A stretch of 64,000 nucleotides of DNA from Gentiana macrophylla. Lineage: Eukaryota; Streptophyta; Magnoliopsida; Gentianales; Gentianaceae. Shown piece after piece: positions 1-10,338 of this stretch. Where the stretch lies: contig CM047806.1 of NCBI GenBank assembly GCA_026214975.1, positions 1,366,501-1,430,500 of the forward strand. Reading direction: 5' to 3'. Below the pieces are notes generated by a model, which was given only the letters and a program-made list of their open reading frames with translations, was not told where the DNA came from and searched no databases. The translations under genes were made by a program, and so were the position numbers. Every line of letters begins with the position of its first letter. Position 1 is the first letter of the stretch.

Positions 1-1000
1 AAAGTGTGAGATGCACCACTGTCTATCAGGATGGTAATTGGATTTTTTTTTCTAGAGGCCTTTTTTGTGGTGTTGGAGGTGACCTGTCCATATAATGTGC
101 ATGGATAACTCAGTAGGCTCAAATGATCCAGCATCTTATACCACATCCTCTTTATCCCTACTGTCCACTTCAATCTCTCCCCAAACTCCATCATCCTCGA
201 GTACTCAAATGTGTTTGTATTTATGCTCGCACACTTGGCCACGAGTGTATTTTTCATCACACCGAAAACATAACCCCATTGGTCCTCTTCTCCTGCAACT
301 CCTTAGGAGTAATTTCTTCATGTATCTTTGGTTTATTCTCAGTGTCGGGTATTTTATCAGTCACCTTAGTGGTGAATGAAGAGAACCTATACTGGCTAAG
401 GTTAGAGTAATTTTTCTACCCATGCATGTCATTCGATGTCATTATAAAATATTCGTGGCATGTGGCAATATCAATGATAACAAAAATGTCCTCAAGCTTC
501 ACAATTTCACCATATACTTAATTTCAGTCTTAAGGTATCTTATAAAACATTTGAGGAAGTAAGTCTCTGTCAACATAGGATTTTGTAATTGTACCAAGCT
601 TCTTAATTCCCCCAAACTCCAATAGATATTCCTCTATTGTGGTTTTTTGTAGTTGATGCAATTAATCTACTGTCAGTTCTAATGGCCTACCTCATAATCG
701 TTTCATAACTTCTTCTATCAGAGTTTCCCAATTAATTGCTGGAAAACTCGATCTCAGATTGCCAAACCACACATTTGCTTTTCCTCAAAAATGTATTTCT
801 GCTAAGCCTACACTCTGATCATCCAAAACATCATGCATATGTAAGTATCTTCAACTACGTCGTACACATTCCTTAGGCGATTCTCCTTGCAACAAGGGAG
901 AATAGACATTAGGAACCTTAACTTCCGCCTAAAATTTCTCATTTCTAGCTAATTTGAAGTTAGCTTCATACCTATGTGGCGTAGTTACCCTATTTTTCCA
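1..1000 (-). pseudogene. Decayed Ty3/gypsy gag and start of protease
   Basis: Read on the minus strand, about 1000 down to 400 translates as a retrotransposon gag domain. Recognisable segments include YLHMHDVLDD, GKANVWFGNLRSS and INWETLIEEVMKRL, broken by several in-frame stops. From about 330 down to 190, after a frame change, comes a CCHC-type zinc knuckle (CFRCDEKYTRGQVC) preceded by the usual TPKELQEKR-like segment. Between about 190 and 90 an acidic stretch leads to ELSMHII, which matches the spot just before the aspartic protease in gypsy polyproteins. This resembles gypsy gag proteins from memory of the family; no search was run. The stops and frame changes show it cannot make a protein. 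No LTR of this element was found in the window. Its left end lies outside. Confidence 0.65.
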
Positions 1001-1116
1001 CTTAAAAATATTGTGTCTTTTTTGCATTTGACTCAATTTGTTTACATTACTTATCACTTAATCTGAATAAGTGGTGACTCATTATGTTGTTGTATGATTA
1101 TATTTACTATTTTTTT

Positions 1117-1293
1117 TTAGAAAAATGTTTACTAAACTATTATCTTGTATACATACATTTATGTCGATGAATTGTTATCCGTTCACGTAAGATTTTATTT
1201 TTTCAAACTTTAATCGATGTAATATTCACATATTTGAACAATTGTGGTTACTTTTCATGTTGGTGTATTATTAAATTTACTGAATTATTATCT

Positions 1294-1325
<32 letters not shown>

Positions 1326-1425
1326 CATATATACATATCGATGAATTGTTATTCATTCTCATTATATTATATTTTTTCTAACTTTATTCAATGTAATGTT
1401 CGCACATTTGATCAATTATATATTC
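1117..1425. repeat. Diverged tandem duplication, period about 155 bp
   Basis: Two successive copies share segments in the same order: a TACTRAAYTATTATCTTGT-like start, then TCGATGAATTGTTAT, then a T-run and AATGTAATRTTC. The second copy carries an expanded TATATACA microsatellite at about 1303-1336. No coding content was seen. Confidence 0.5.
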
Positions 1426-1448
1426 TGATTTCAGGCTTTAGATTAATT

Positions 1449-2585
1449 CCATAGTGAGATATTAGAATGGATGAATGGATGAAGTTATATTGTTGTTATT
1501 ATTAGTATTATTTACCTAACGAAGGCACTGTGCTGGTTTTTTTCCCGAAAGATTTTAATTCAATTGCTCTCAAATTTAAAAAAAATAAAATAAAATAAAT
1601 ATAAATAGTGTTTTCTACATTTTCATTGGTCGAAGACCATCAAATAGGATTTGGTCTAGGATCAACCTAAAAAGGTGGTCCTATAACAGGTGTTGAGGGT
1701 TGATTAGGGTCGAAGTAGCCATCGTCATATGTCATCCTCTCATTGACTAAACATTAAATGAAGACAAATAAAATGTAACATTAAAGGCCAGGAGCCACAC
1801 TTCAAGCCTATGGGCAGACCTCAACCCAGGTGGGATATCGGTCTTGCCCATTCCTCAGACCACCGCAGGTCGGTTAGGTCGCAACGGAGTAGGGCCAGTG
1901 CAGTTCGGCCGAGATGGCCTAGGGGACTCGACACAGGTCGGCCAGAGTCTTCCCTACTGGATATTAGCCCATGTGCATAAATCACAAGATAAATATGGGA
2001 AGATCCTTTAGTCATCAAGACTCTGATCCTATATTTAAACTACTCGTGATTATCTCTTGAATAATAGAGATTGACATATTAACAATCCTTAGGGGCTACT
2101 AAATAGAGTCATTGAAGGACACGACACAGGCTGCCATGGACGAGATGTCCTCTATATAAACCTTCCCAAGGAACTACGAGAGACTTGATTCCCGAACGAT
2201 TACAGGATACGCAGGCAACTTGGGATACTCTTATTCCAGGCTCAGTCTAAAAATATTCCCAAAATCTCCTTTGTTCTTAGGGCTTATTCTTGAATTAATT
2301 ATCACTAGGGATTTTAGGGGCCGGATTTATTATCAGACGATTTCCAACATCGTCAAGGGTGAATAATGAAACTTCAAATCTCTCATCAGACCAGGTAGTC
2401 AACTTGAAAGACAATGATAATGAATCATGCAAATTGTTTCCTGCTAATGATTTTGCTACAACACATGAGTATGATCATGATCAAGACTCAAAGTGAATGG
2501 ATACCTCACCGAACCTAGATGACTTTGCATAATTGGATGTGGTACAAGCTTAGATAAATTCGTTGGAACCCGAAAATAATATGAT
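1449..2585 (+). repeat. Duplicated segment, copy A (split by a solo LTR)
   Basis: 1449-1695 and 2361-2585 together match 15640-16075 in the same orientation, including TTTACCTAACGAAGGCACTG, TTTTCATTGGTCGAAGACCA and TATGATCATGATCAAGACTC. Copy A is interrupted by the LTR at 1701-2355, which copy B lacks. No intact gene was recognised in it. Confidence 0.8.
1701..2355 (+). mobile_element. Solo LTR, family A copy 1 (TSD AGGGT)
   Basis: The 655-bp unit starts TGATTAGGG and ends CATCGTCA. It is flanked by AGGGT at 1696-1700 and 2356-2360. A TATA box (TCTATATAAA, 2151-2160) and the region after it read like an LTR promoter. The duplicated segment at 15640-16075 shows the unoccupied site. Related copies lie at 29521-30189 (minus) and, as an inverted pair, at 37740-38962. 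No internal region or second LTR flanks it, so it is a solo LTR, presumably left by LTR-LTR recombination. Which superfamily it belongs to cannot be told from the LTR alone. Confidence 0.85.
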
Positions 2586-3547
2586 TATTAGGGATTGTAA
2601 TAGGGGTAGCACATAATTTGGACGCTACTTCTTTTGCTGTAGATTTTGGTATTACGTATAGGTGATCGATCCTTGTTTGGCTTTGTAACCACTAACTTCT
2701 TGCTTGATGAAACTTAGGTACAATTCTGCAGTTTAGATCGAAAACAGTTCGCTGAGAGATAAAACCGCAAAGAAGAGTGCAATAGGTGGTTTCAATACCT
2801 GGTTTTGTCATGGTTTGAGAAGGATGTGTTGCTGTTTTTTTTTTCCTTTCTGTTTTTGTAGGTGTCTTTGCAAGAGCTGTTTGGATGCTTTCATTGGTCT
2901 TTTAGTCAGCTTTTTAGTTAATCGTAAATCTTAAGTTAGCTCTTTTGGTCTTCGGAGTTGCATCTCCAGTCTTTTTTTTTTTTGTGTCTTTTTTTGATTG
3001 TAATGCCAATGTGCTGAGACCCATGTTTTTTTCCTAACACCCGGTTTTTCCCACATAGGGTTTTCCGGACTAGGGTTTTAAGGAGGTGGAGGAGGCACAT
3101 TGGAGATCGTATGGTGTTTGGGAGTTGGCCGGAGTGGCCCAAAACCCTTGTATTCTTTTCAGTTATCAGTAAAATTTACAAGGTTTTTTTTTTAAATAAA
3201 AAAAATCATAAAATGTTAGATACATTAATGATTGAAATAGTGTAGTAAATTCTATTTATTGTTGTCTTTGGTATGTGGTGGTGGAATATCTACTTCTATC
3301 GTCATTATTGATGAAATTGAATGTTCATCTCAATACGTAGGAGAAACATCTATAGAACCTAATACTTAAAAATGAACACTAATGTTTGGTTTTATACCTG
3401 CAACTCTATCTGGTGATGATTTAAACAAAGCCGATTGGATTATTGACCACTAATCCTCCCCCGAGGTCCCAGTTGAAAACCCCATAAAAAAGATGAAGAG
3501 TTGGAGAACTACAAGGAAAAGGAAAGCCAGGGATTGTTTCATCTTCA
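2586..3547. other. Intergenic, possible LINE 3' tail
   Basis: No gene was seen. About 2690-3205 ends in a GTAAAATTTACAAGG-like stretch followed by T- and A-runs, the kind of 3' tail seen on plant L1 elements in plus orientation. No reverse transcriptase sequence precedes it, so this is only a suggestion. The rest is unassigned AT-rich DNA. Confidence 0.3.
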
Positions 3548-3720
3548 TGTTGTTTTGGATGGAGTCATTATTAGAATAATAGCAAAATCATTACCATAAT
3601 CTATTTTTAGTATGTATATATTTCACATTGATTAGGTGATTTGGTAGCTATTATTATTGACATGATTCTAGCTTACACATCAATAAAAATCAAGGAAATA
3701 TTTTCCTAAACAATCTTACA

Positions 3721-3732
3721 TGGTATCAGAGC
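3721..3732 (+). other. Primer-binding site (initiator tRNA-Met type)
   Basis: TGGTATCAGAGC directly follows the putative LTR end CA. It is the standard plant copia binding site for initiator tRNA-Met. Confidence 0.85.
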
Positions 3733-3758
3733 TTTTGGTTTGAAACCCCCCTTTTAGC

Positions 3759-5813
3759 GTGTCTTCTTCTCCTTCCTGTTCTTCAAAACTTTCGACCATG
3801 GCAGCCAACTCCTCAGAAAAATCACCTCTTCATCCTGCTCTTACGGTGTCTAACATCACTAGCTTCATCAAAGTTACTCTCGACATTGAGAAAGGCCAAT
3901 ATGTCACCTGGTCAGAACTCTTCAAGATTCATGCCAAGGCATATCAAGTCCTTGATCATATCATCCCTCCTCAGACTGAAAAAGGCACGCCAAAATCCAC
4001 TCTGAAAGTTACCAATCCCGAGCTTTGGTCACGGGTCGATGCCGTCGTTCTTCAATGGATTTACGGCACCATTTCTGATGATCTTCTCCACACAATACTT
4101 GAACGAGACTCCACAGCCCAAGTTGCCTGGGATAGGTTGAAGGATATATTCTCCGATAACAAAAATTCAAGAGCTCTATATCTGGAGCAAGAATTTTTGA
4201 AAGTACAGATGGACGATTTTGCAGATGCATCGTCCTATTGTCAGCATTTGAAATCCCTTTCCGACCAGTTGTCTAATGTTGGTGCTCCCGTATCCAATGA
4301 ACGCCTAGTTCTTCAGCTTGTCTCCGGCCTTACCGAAGCATACTCCACCGTGGGCTCTCAGATTCGTCACGGTGATACTCTCCCTCCGTTCTACAAGGCC
4401 CGCTCTATGCCGGTACTGGAAGAAACAACAAGGGCCAAGAAAGCCGCTCTTTCTGCTCTCAATTCGGCCTTCTCGACGTCTCACAGTGATGGGCAATCGG
4501 AAAATCGAAGTACAACTCATCCGTCGAATAACAGCAATCGTGGATCCACCTCTCGTGGCAGAGGAAGAGGTGGACGGGGCAGAGGTCGGGGAAATGCAAG
4601 CGGTAATAATTGCAGCGGCCGAGGTAATCAAAGCGGTTCTTATCCCTCACCAGCTTCTCACTCGCAGCTGCAGCAGCAATGGTGGTCCGGTGGTCCTCCT
4701 CAATGGTTTTATCCACCTTGGAATGGACAGTGGCAGCCATGGGCCATTCCTCCATGTCCATACCCCACTGCTCCATGGCCTCGTCCTAACACAGCTCGCC
4801 CACAAGCTGGAATTCTCGGTCCCAGACCTCAACAGGCTCATGTCACCGCCGTCAACAACCAGCAGGAGCAGCCCATGGATGCATACGTCCCCACTGATAT
4901 TCAGGAGGCTATGCACATCCTTTCTCTCACTCCACCGGACGACCAATGGTATATGGACACCGGGGCTACGTCGCATATGACTGGTAACGAACAAATTCTT
5001 ACGTCTTATTTAAATTCGAGCAAAAATCGTAACATTATTGTTGGGAATGGCCAAAACATCCATATTCTAGGTCGTGGTAATGCTTCCCTACCCGCACCCA
5101 ACCCTCCCCTTACTTTAAATAATGTCTTGCATGCCCCCCAGTTGATTATGAATCTCGTTTCCGTCCGTAAATTCACTACTGATAATAACGTTATCGTTGA
5201 ATTTGATCATTTCGGTTTTTCTATGAACTATTTTCAGACGGGGAAGGGTTTAATGAGATGTAACAGTGTCGGGGAGTTATATTCAATCACTACCCGACCC
5301 ACCCATGGCCATTCACCACAGTCGGTTTTTGCAGCTCTTTCTCCGGATTTATGGCACAACCGTTTAGGTCATCCGGGAGATCCCGTTTTAAATTTTCTTC
5401 GTCAGAATAATTTTATGGCTTGTAATAAAGTTCGAGACAATTTCTTTTGCAACTCATGCCCCCTGGGCAAACAAAATAAATTACCATTTAATATTTCTTT
5501 ATCGCACACCGTCGAACCTTTTGATATTGTGCATAGCGACCACTGGTCGCCTCCTACTTTAAGTTCCAGTGGTCATCGTTACTATATTTTATTTCTTGAT
5601 GATTTCTCTAATTTTCTATGGACTTTCCCCCTTGTAAACAAATCCCACGTTTATTCAATTTTTCTGTCATTTCACGCTCATGTTAAAACTCAATTTGAGC
5701 GAGATATTAAGTGTCTTCAATGTGATAACGGTTGCGAATATGACAACACTTCCTTCCACACCCTGTGTAATTCCAATGGCATGAGTTTTCGCTTCTCGTG
5801 CCCTCACACCTGA
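3759..5813 (+). pseudogene. Copia gag-protease-integrase ORF (684 aa, broken in integrase)
   Basis: The open frame begins 27 bp after the primer-binding site. Residues about 30-260 are a copia gag. Residues 260-300 are Arg/Gly/Ser-rich (SRGRGRGGRGRGRG) and 300-370 are Pro/Trp-rich. The aspartic protease has its DTGATSHM active-site motif at about 398. The GAG-pre-integrase zinc-binding HHCC module (LWHNRLGHPG to CNSCPLGK) starts at about 530. The integrase core begins at about 590, with D in HSDHWSP and in QCDNG. The frame closes at 5813 just after FSCPHT, where functional elements continue into the last catalytic Glu region. No CCHC knuckle was seen in gag. The long open frame suggests fairly recent decay. 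Confidence 0.85.
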
Positions 5814-5865
5814 CACCTCTCCTCAAAATAGAAAAGCCAAAAGAAAAATCCGCACCATTAATAAC

Positions 5866-7402
5866 ATGATCCGAACTCTTCTTGCCCACGCTTCCCTACC
5901 CCTTCCTTTTGGCACCACGCCCTACAAATGGCCACCTATTTACTTAACATACTCCCCACCAAAATCCTTAATTTTCAAACCCCCACTAAAATTCTATTTC
6001 ACAAAGATCCTTCTTACTATCATCTCCGCACTTTCGGTTGTCTGTGTTATCCATTGACTCCATCTACCTCTATTAATAAATTACAAGCTCGATCCACCCC
6101 TTGTGTCTTTTTAGGATACCCACTCAACCACCGCGGGTATAAATGCTATGACATTTGCAACCGTAAAATCATTATTGCTCGACATGTCACCTTCGATGAG
6201 AACGCCTTCCCGTATTCTAAAATTCCCTCTCCGGTCCCTTCTTATAATTTTCTCGACCCTGGCCTCCTTCCAGCTCCAGCCCACACTACTCAACCTGACC
6301 CACCTCCAAACAGCCCCCCTCGGCCTACTTCTCCTTGGGCCTCTACCCAACAGCCGGCCCACTCAACTCAGCCCATCTCCCTAACCTCTCCTCATACAAA
6401 CTCCCCTGCTCCATCAACTTCACAACCCAACTCCCCACCATCTCCTCCCCTCGCCCACCCCCATTCACCACCCACAGCCCCCCTCCCCCCACCACAACCT
6501 TCTCCCCCGTCACCCCGCATGACTACCTGAGCTCAACACGGAATATTCAAGCCACGCAAAACTCTGAATTTACACAACACAACTACACCATAAATTTCTC
6601 CTCTTCCTACTAACCCAATATGTGCCTTACACGATCCCAATTGGAAAATGGCCATGAAAGACGAATACGATGCTCTTATTGAAAATAAGACGTGGGAATT
6701 AGTTCCCCGTCCGACTAACGCCAATATTATTCGTAGTTTGTGGATTTTCAGGCACAAAAAGAAATCAGACGGATCTTTCGAACGGCACAAATCCCGTCTT
6801 GTTGGCGGTGGTGCTGGTCAACAACCCGGCATTGACTGTAGTGATACTTTTAGCCCGTTGGTCAAACCGGCAACTATTCGGATTGTATTGAGCCTTGCAC
6901 TATCCAAGTCATGGTCCCTTCATCAATTGGGCATAAAAAAACGCCTTCCTTCATGGTAATCTTGATGAGACTGTTTATATGCATCAACCTCCCGGTTTTC
7001 GTGATCCTGCCCATCCTGATTATGTATGTCTACTCAAAAAATCTCTATACGGGCTCAAGCAAGCTCCCCATGCCTGGTACCAATGCTTTGCGGACTATGT
7101 GACCACTCTTGGCTTTTCTCATAGTATTTCTGATCATTCATTATTTATCTACCGTCGTGGCAATGACATGACCTATATTCTCCTTTACGTGGACGACATT
7201 ATTCTTGCCACCTCCACCGATGCTCTCCGCGAGTCCATTCTATCAAAACTCGGCTCAGAATTTGCAATGAAGGATTTGGGCCCGCTGAGGTATTTTTTAG
7301 GTATTTCGGTCACCAGACATTCAGAGGGTTTATTTCCCTCACAACGAAAATATGCAGAAGAAATCATTGACCGCGCACACATGTCACAATGCAAGCCATC
7401 GT
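5866..7402 (+). pseudogene. Copia integrase C-terminus and reverse transcriptase remnant
   Basis: 5928-6530 is an open segment covering the integrase C-terminal part (HLRTFGCLCYPL, CVFLGYPLNHRGYKCYD) and a Pro/Ser/Thr-rich linker, closed at about 6530. RT starts at about 6640 (WELVPRP, DTFSPLVKPATIR), changes frame near 6950, and continues in 6979-7400 with SLYGLKQAPHAWYQ, the catalytic YVDDIILA and DLGPLRYFLGI. Similarity ends at MSQCKP near 7400. At least three disabling changes are visible. Confidence 0.85.
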
Positions 7403-7608
7403 ACTTGATGGTAAAGTTTGATGGTATTGTAATATGCATTATGCATAACCATGTACTTGCAATTAACTTTATGCCACCGCCTTTTGTAATTGATTGCAAC
7501 CCAACAGTAAAACCATATTTTGTAATGTAACTGATTGCAGGCAGCCCAATAGTAAAATCATCTTAGATCGTGTATTAATCTGCATGTATAGTTTTTTTAA
7601 CTGTATGG

Positions 7609-7645
<37 letters not shown>

Positions 7646-7669
7646 AACAACAACAACAACAACAACAAA
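7609..7669 (+). repeat. Poly(A) run of 36 followed by (CAA)8
   Basis: Thirty-six consecutive A at 7609-7644 lead into CAA repeats. It could be the retained poly(A) tail of a retroposed sequence or a simple homopolymer expansion. No coding sequence directly upstream identifies a source. Confidence 0.8.
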
Positions 7670-8064
7670 CAGGGATGCTTAGCCGTCTTTCAAAACGAGA
7701 TGCAGCCGTGTTAGCTAGCTATTGATGTGCTAAAGGCTAAAAGCTCTGTTCCAAAAGAGATATTGCCCGTGTGGAACATGGATTAGCATTATGTCATTCC
7801 CTACATGTGATCCCCCCTCCAGAATTGGAAGAAGTGCTCTATGTGGACTTGGAGATCAAATAGAAGATAGTATTTTATTTCCATTCCTTGCGAACCACTT
7901 GTTTTCTCGGAAACAAGAGATCAAGTAATCTTCCTCACTTGCATTTAGAGCATCCTATGTTCTTAACTCGGAAATGGGACTTCTACCTTTTCAGTCCTCT
8001 TTGTTGCCTCCCACTCATGGTCCATTCAACAGTTTGAATGGAGAAGGGAAATGGAGTGACGTCT

Positions 8065-8100
8065 GCAAATGGCAAATGGCAAATGGCAAATGGCAAATGG
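8065..8100 (+). repeat. (GGCAAAT)5 minisatellite
   Basis: Five perfect or near-perfect 7-bp units in a row with no spacers. This is a simple tandem repeat. Confidence 0.85.
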
Positions 8101-8674
8101 TAGGGATGGCTCCGAAGCCTATATGTTCACATCCAATTCCAGTTTACTTGCTTACTTCTTAGAGTAAGGTGAGATTCTTTATCATTGAATTTTTTCATGT
8201 AAGGACGTTGTATAAATAAATAGAAAGTCAAAATAAGTAGATGGCGCAGAAGACAAAACCCTCCATTCTTCTATTCATCCGCTGATGATGCCATTATGCC
8301 ATAACTCAAAAGCTATGGTCGCCAGGTCGTGTTCTGTGATTTCTATGAATGCGAAAATGTACTATCGGTTTACATGGATACTTACATATTAATTATCATC
8401 ATAGATTGTATAGGACATGCCATGCCTCGAAGGTACGTATTTACAGATTCCCAACTAGCATGACAACAAAAAATCCACCCTACTTTCAAGCATAATGCAC
8501 ATAATAATATTCGTGGAAACAAACACATACGATGATAAAATATAAAAATGATAATAACTTAGCATATCCTTCATAATAAACAAAAATCATTGAGTTGTAT
8601 GTTTTATGTAGCTCAAACTCATTAACATCTGGAAAATTATAACTAAACAAGTGAGATGGGGCGCCTTTTTATTC

Positions 8675-9829
8675 TTAGAAACACGGGATAATCCAGGTGG
8701 AAGGAGAAACTCTGCTCAGCAACGGCTCCCCCGGATAGATTGGCTCAATATCTCCCGTTTCCAAATCATATACACCAATGTCCGCACCACCACCTTTTGC
8801 TTTTTTTTTGCCATAGAATTCCCAATTATCGTCGGTGAAATAAATATGATTGGCTTTGATCACTCCTCCTCCTGACAATCTTGAGGCATCCACAAGGATG
8901 GTGGAATTCTCACCAATGAAGAGAGCCATGCTTCCTAGACTATCAATCTCCTTCCATGTGCCCGTCGCTATATCAATTTCATACACATCGAAATCATCCG
9001 TGCTATAAGACAAGCCATCCTCACTTAAACGTTCGATTGCTCTTGAAATAGCGAGCAAAGAGTCGTCAACAGTTTTGAGGATATAAAAATTGCCTGAGTA
9101 GCCAATATCGGGCAAGATGGATCGAAGATTTATAATTATGCGACTTTCAACATGGTTATTATTTTCAGCAAGGTTGAAGACCCATACAATTCCAGGATAA
9201 CCAATGGCATAAAATTGTCCACCGCCGCCATACACAACATCTGCAAACCTCCCTTTCCGGTCCTCGATCTTGTTCCATGCTTTGTCCCCTAACCTCCAAA
9301 ACGCCAAATGTCCAAGATTTGCAGCTATGATCATCAAAACGAAGTTGGAAGTCTCACTCGGCCTTGATGAAAGCACCATCTTCTGGATAAAAATATACTC
9401 ATCCATCCCGTGCGGCCTGTATCCTGGAAAGTCGTTTTGATGTGGTAAGGGAATCTCAGTGCCAAAAAAAGGATCTAGTAGGCTCATTTTACCGTCCTCT
9501 TCGACGATTAGCAACCATCCCAAGGATTCAAAGCACTTCTTGCTTTTAAAGTTGACAACATTCAAAGAAGCGACGATTGATTCACCCTCAACCAAACTGT
9601 AAAACTCACGAGTATTATCATTACCATCTTCTTTGACAGGAAGCATCAGATAAGGGATCTGCTGCCGAAAAGGTAGACCATTAAAATACTCCTTTTTAAC
9701 AGCAGTGCCCAAGGATTTGGAAACGCTTCTAAGAAAAATAAAATCTTCAGGCTTTTTCAATAGCTTAGCTATTTCTATCAGCATATCGTTGGGAAGATCG
9801 GACAAATTTGCCATATGCTTGGTTGTCAT
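8675..9829 (-). CDS. F-box protein with DUF295 (KIB-type) beta-propeller-like domain
   Basis: A complete single-exon reading frame of 384 aa. The F-box lies at residues about 9-48 (LSDLPNDMLIEIAKLL then FLRSVSKSL), which in this family binds SKP1 in SCF ubiquitin ligases. The remainder, about 60-370, looks like the plant DUF295 domain, with the typical GWLLIVEEDGKMSLLDPF block near residue 105, a late GDIEPIYPG and a C-terminal STWIIP. The family recruits substrates for ubiquitination; the substrate here is unknown. Translation could start at Met1 or at Met6 (MANLSDLP). The frame is intact and of normal family length. A Helitron begins 139 bp upstream of the ATG, so most of the original promoter has been moved 5.4 kb away; expression may be altered (inference). 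Intronless DUF295 genes are common, so a young duplicate is possible. Confidence 0.88.
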   Translation of the reverse strand: MTTKHMANLSDLPNDMLIEIAKLLKKPEDFIFLRSVSKSLGTAVKKEYFNGLPFRQQIPYLMLPVKEDGNDNTREFYSLVEGESIVASLNVVNFKSKKCFESLGWLLIVEEDGKMSLLDPFFGTEIPLPHQNDFPGYRPHGMDEYIFIQKMVLSSRPSETSNFVLMIIAANLGHLAFWRLGDKAWNKIEDRKGRFADVVYGGGGQFYAIGYPGIVWVFNLAENNNHVESRIIINLRSILPDIGYSGNFYILKTVDDSLLAISRAIERLSEDGLSYSTDDFDVYEIDIATGTWKEIDSLGSMALFIGENSTILVDASRLSGGGVIKANHIYFTDDNWEFYGKKKAKGGGADIGVYDLETGDIEPIYPGEPLLSRVSPSTWIIPCF

Positions 9830-10117
9830 AAATCTACGACAGAAATAAATAATATACAGTTAAAAACAGAGAAAAACAAATCAAAACCTGGCTGTAGTTG
9901 TCCTAACCGGATGCTGCTAATGTCGGCAACCTGAGAGAGTTAACGGTTATACAATCGACAGTGACGTATCTATACTATATATATATATAGAGGAAGGGTT
10001 TTAACCCAATTACCCGTTAAGATTAATTGGCCTTAAAAAACATTATAAAACCCCGTTTTCCATACCGAAAACCCGTAGAAAATAAAAGAAAAATATTATT
10101 AAAAAAAGGATAATGGA

Positions 10118-10338
10118 TTGTTAGTGGGAATAGTGTGTTTGTTATGTGATTGTTATTTCTCCACTTTTTCCTGCGGTTTTTTTTTTATCTTTTTTAAATA
10201 TGTGGCCGGTTTTGGGAATAGTGTGGCAGTTATAATGAGCGTAGTGTTATAGTGGGAATAGTGTCTTTGTTATGTGATTGTTATTTGTTCATTTGTTTCT
10301 GCGGTTTTTTTTTTTTTTTTTATGCGGGCGGTTTTGGG
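10118..10338 (+). repeat. Tandem duplication inside the Helitron, period about 136 bp
   Basis: GTGGGAATAGTGT..TTGTTATGTGATTGTTATTT at about 10118 recurs at about 10253. Each copy is followed by TTTCTGCGG or TTCCTGCGG, a T-run and GGCGGTTTTGGGA or GGCCGGTTTTGGGA. Confidence 0.75.

Larger units (their letters stand above)
3548..7402 (+). mobile_element. 3'-truncated Ty1/copia retrotransposon
   Basis: The order is short 5' LTR (about 3548-3720, ending CTTACA), primer-binding site (3721-3732), gag, protease, integrase, reverse transcriptase. This order, with integrase before RT, is diagnostic of Ty1/copia. Coding similarity stops at about 7400, after the RT, so RNase H, polypurine tract and 3' LTR are missing. 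The LTR start is uncertain (3548 or 3551), because no second LTR exists for comparison. Stops and frame changes from 5813 on make it inactive. Confidence 0.85.
7403..8674. other. Intergenic region downstream of the F-box gene
   Basis: No supported gene. It contains an A36 run with a CAA array (7609-7669) and a 7-bp tandem repeat (8065-8100). The 3' untranslated part of the minus-strand F-box gene should lie just left of 8675. Confidence 0.5.

Noticed and set aside
4318..4980. 220-codon open frame overlapping copia gag
   Set aside because: Shadow of the true gag frame; it has no domain of its own.
8065..8100. Regular short repeats that could suggest an array
   Set aside because: Continuous 7-bp units without spacers; a minisatellite, not a CRISPR, and the genome is a plant.
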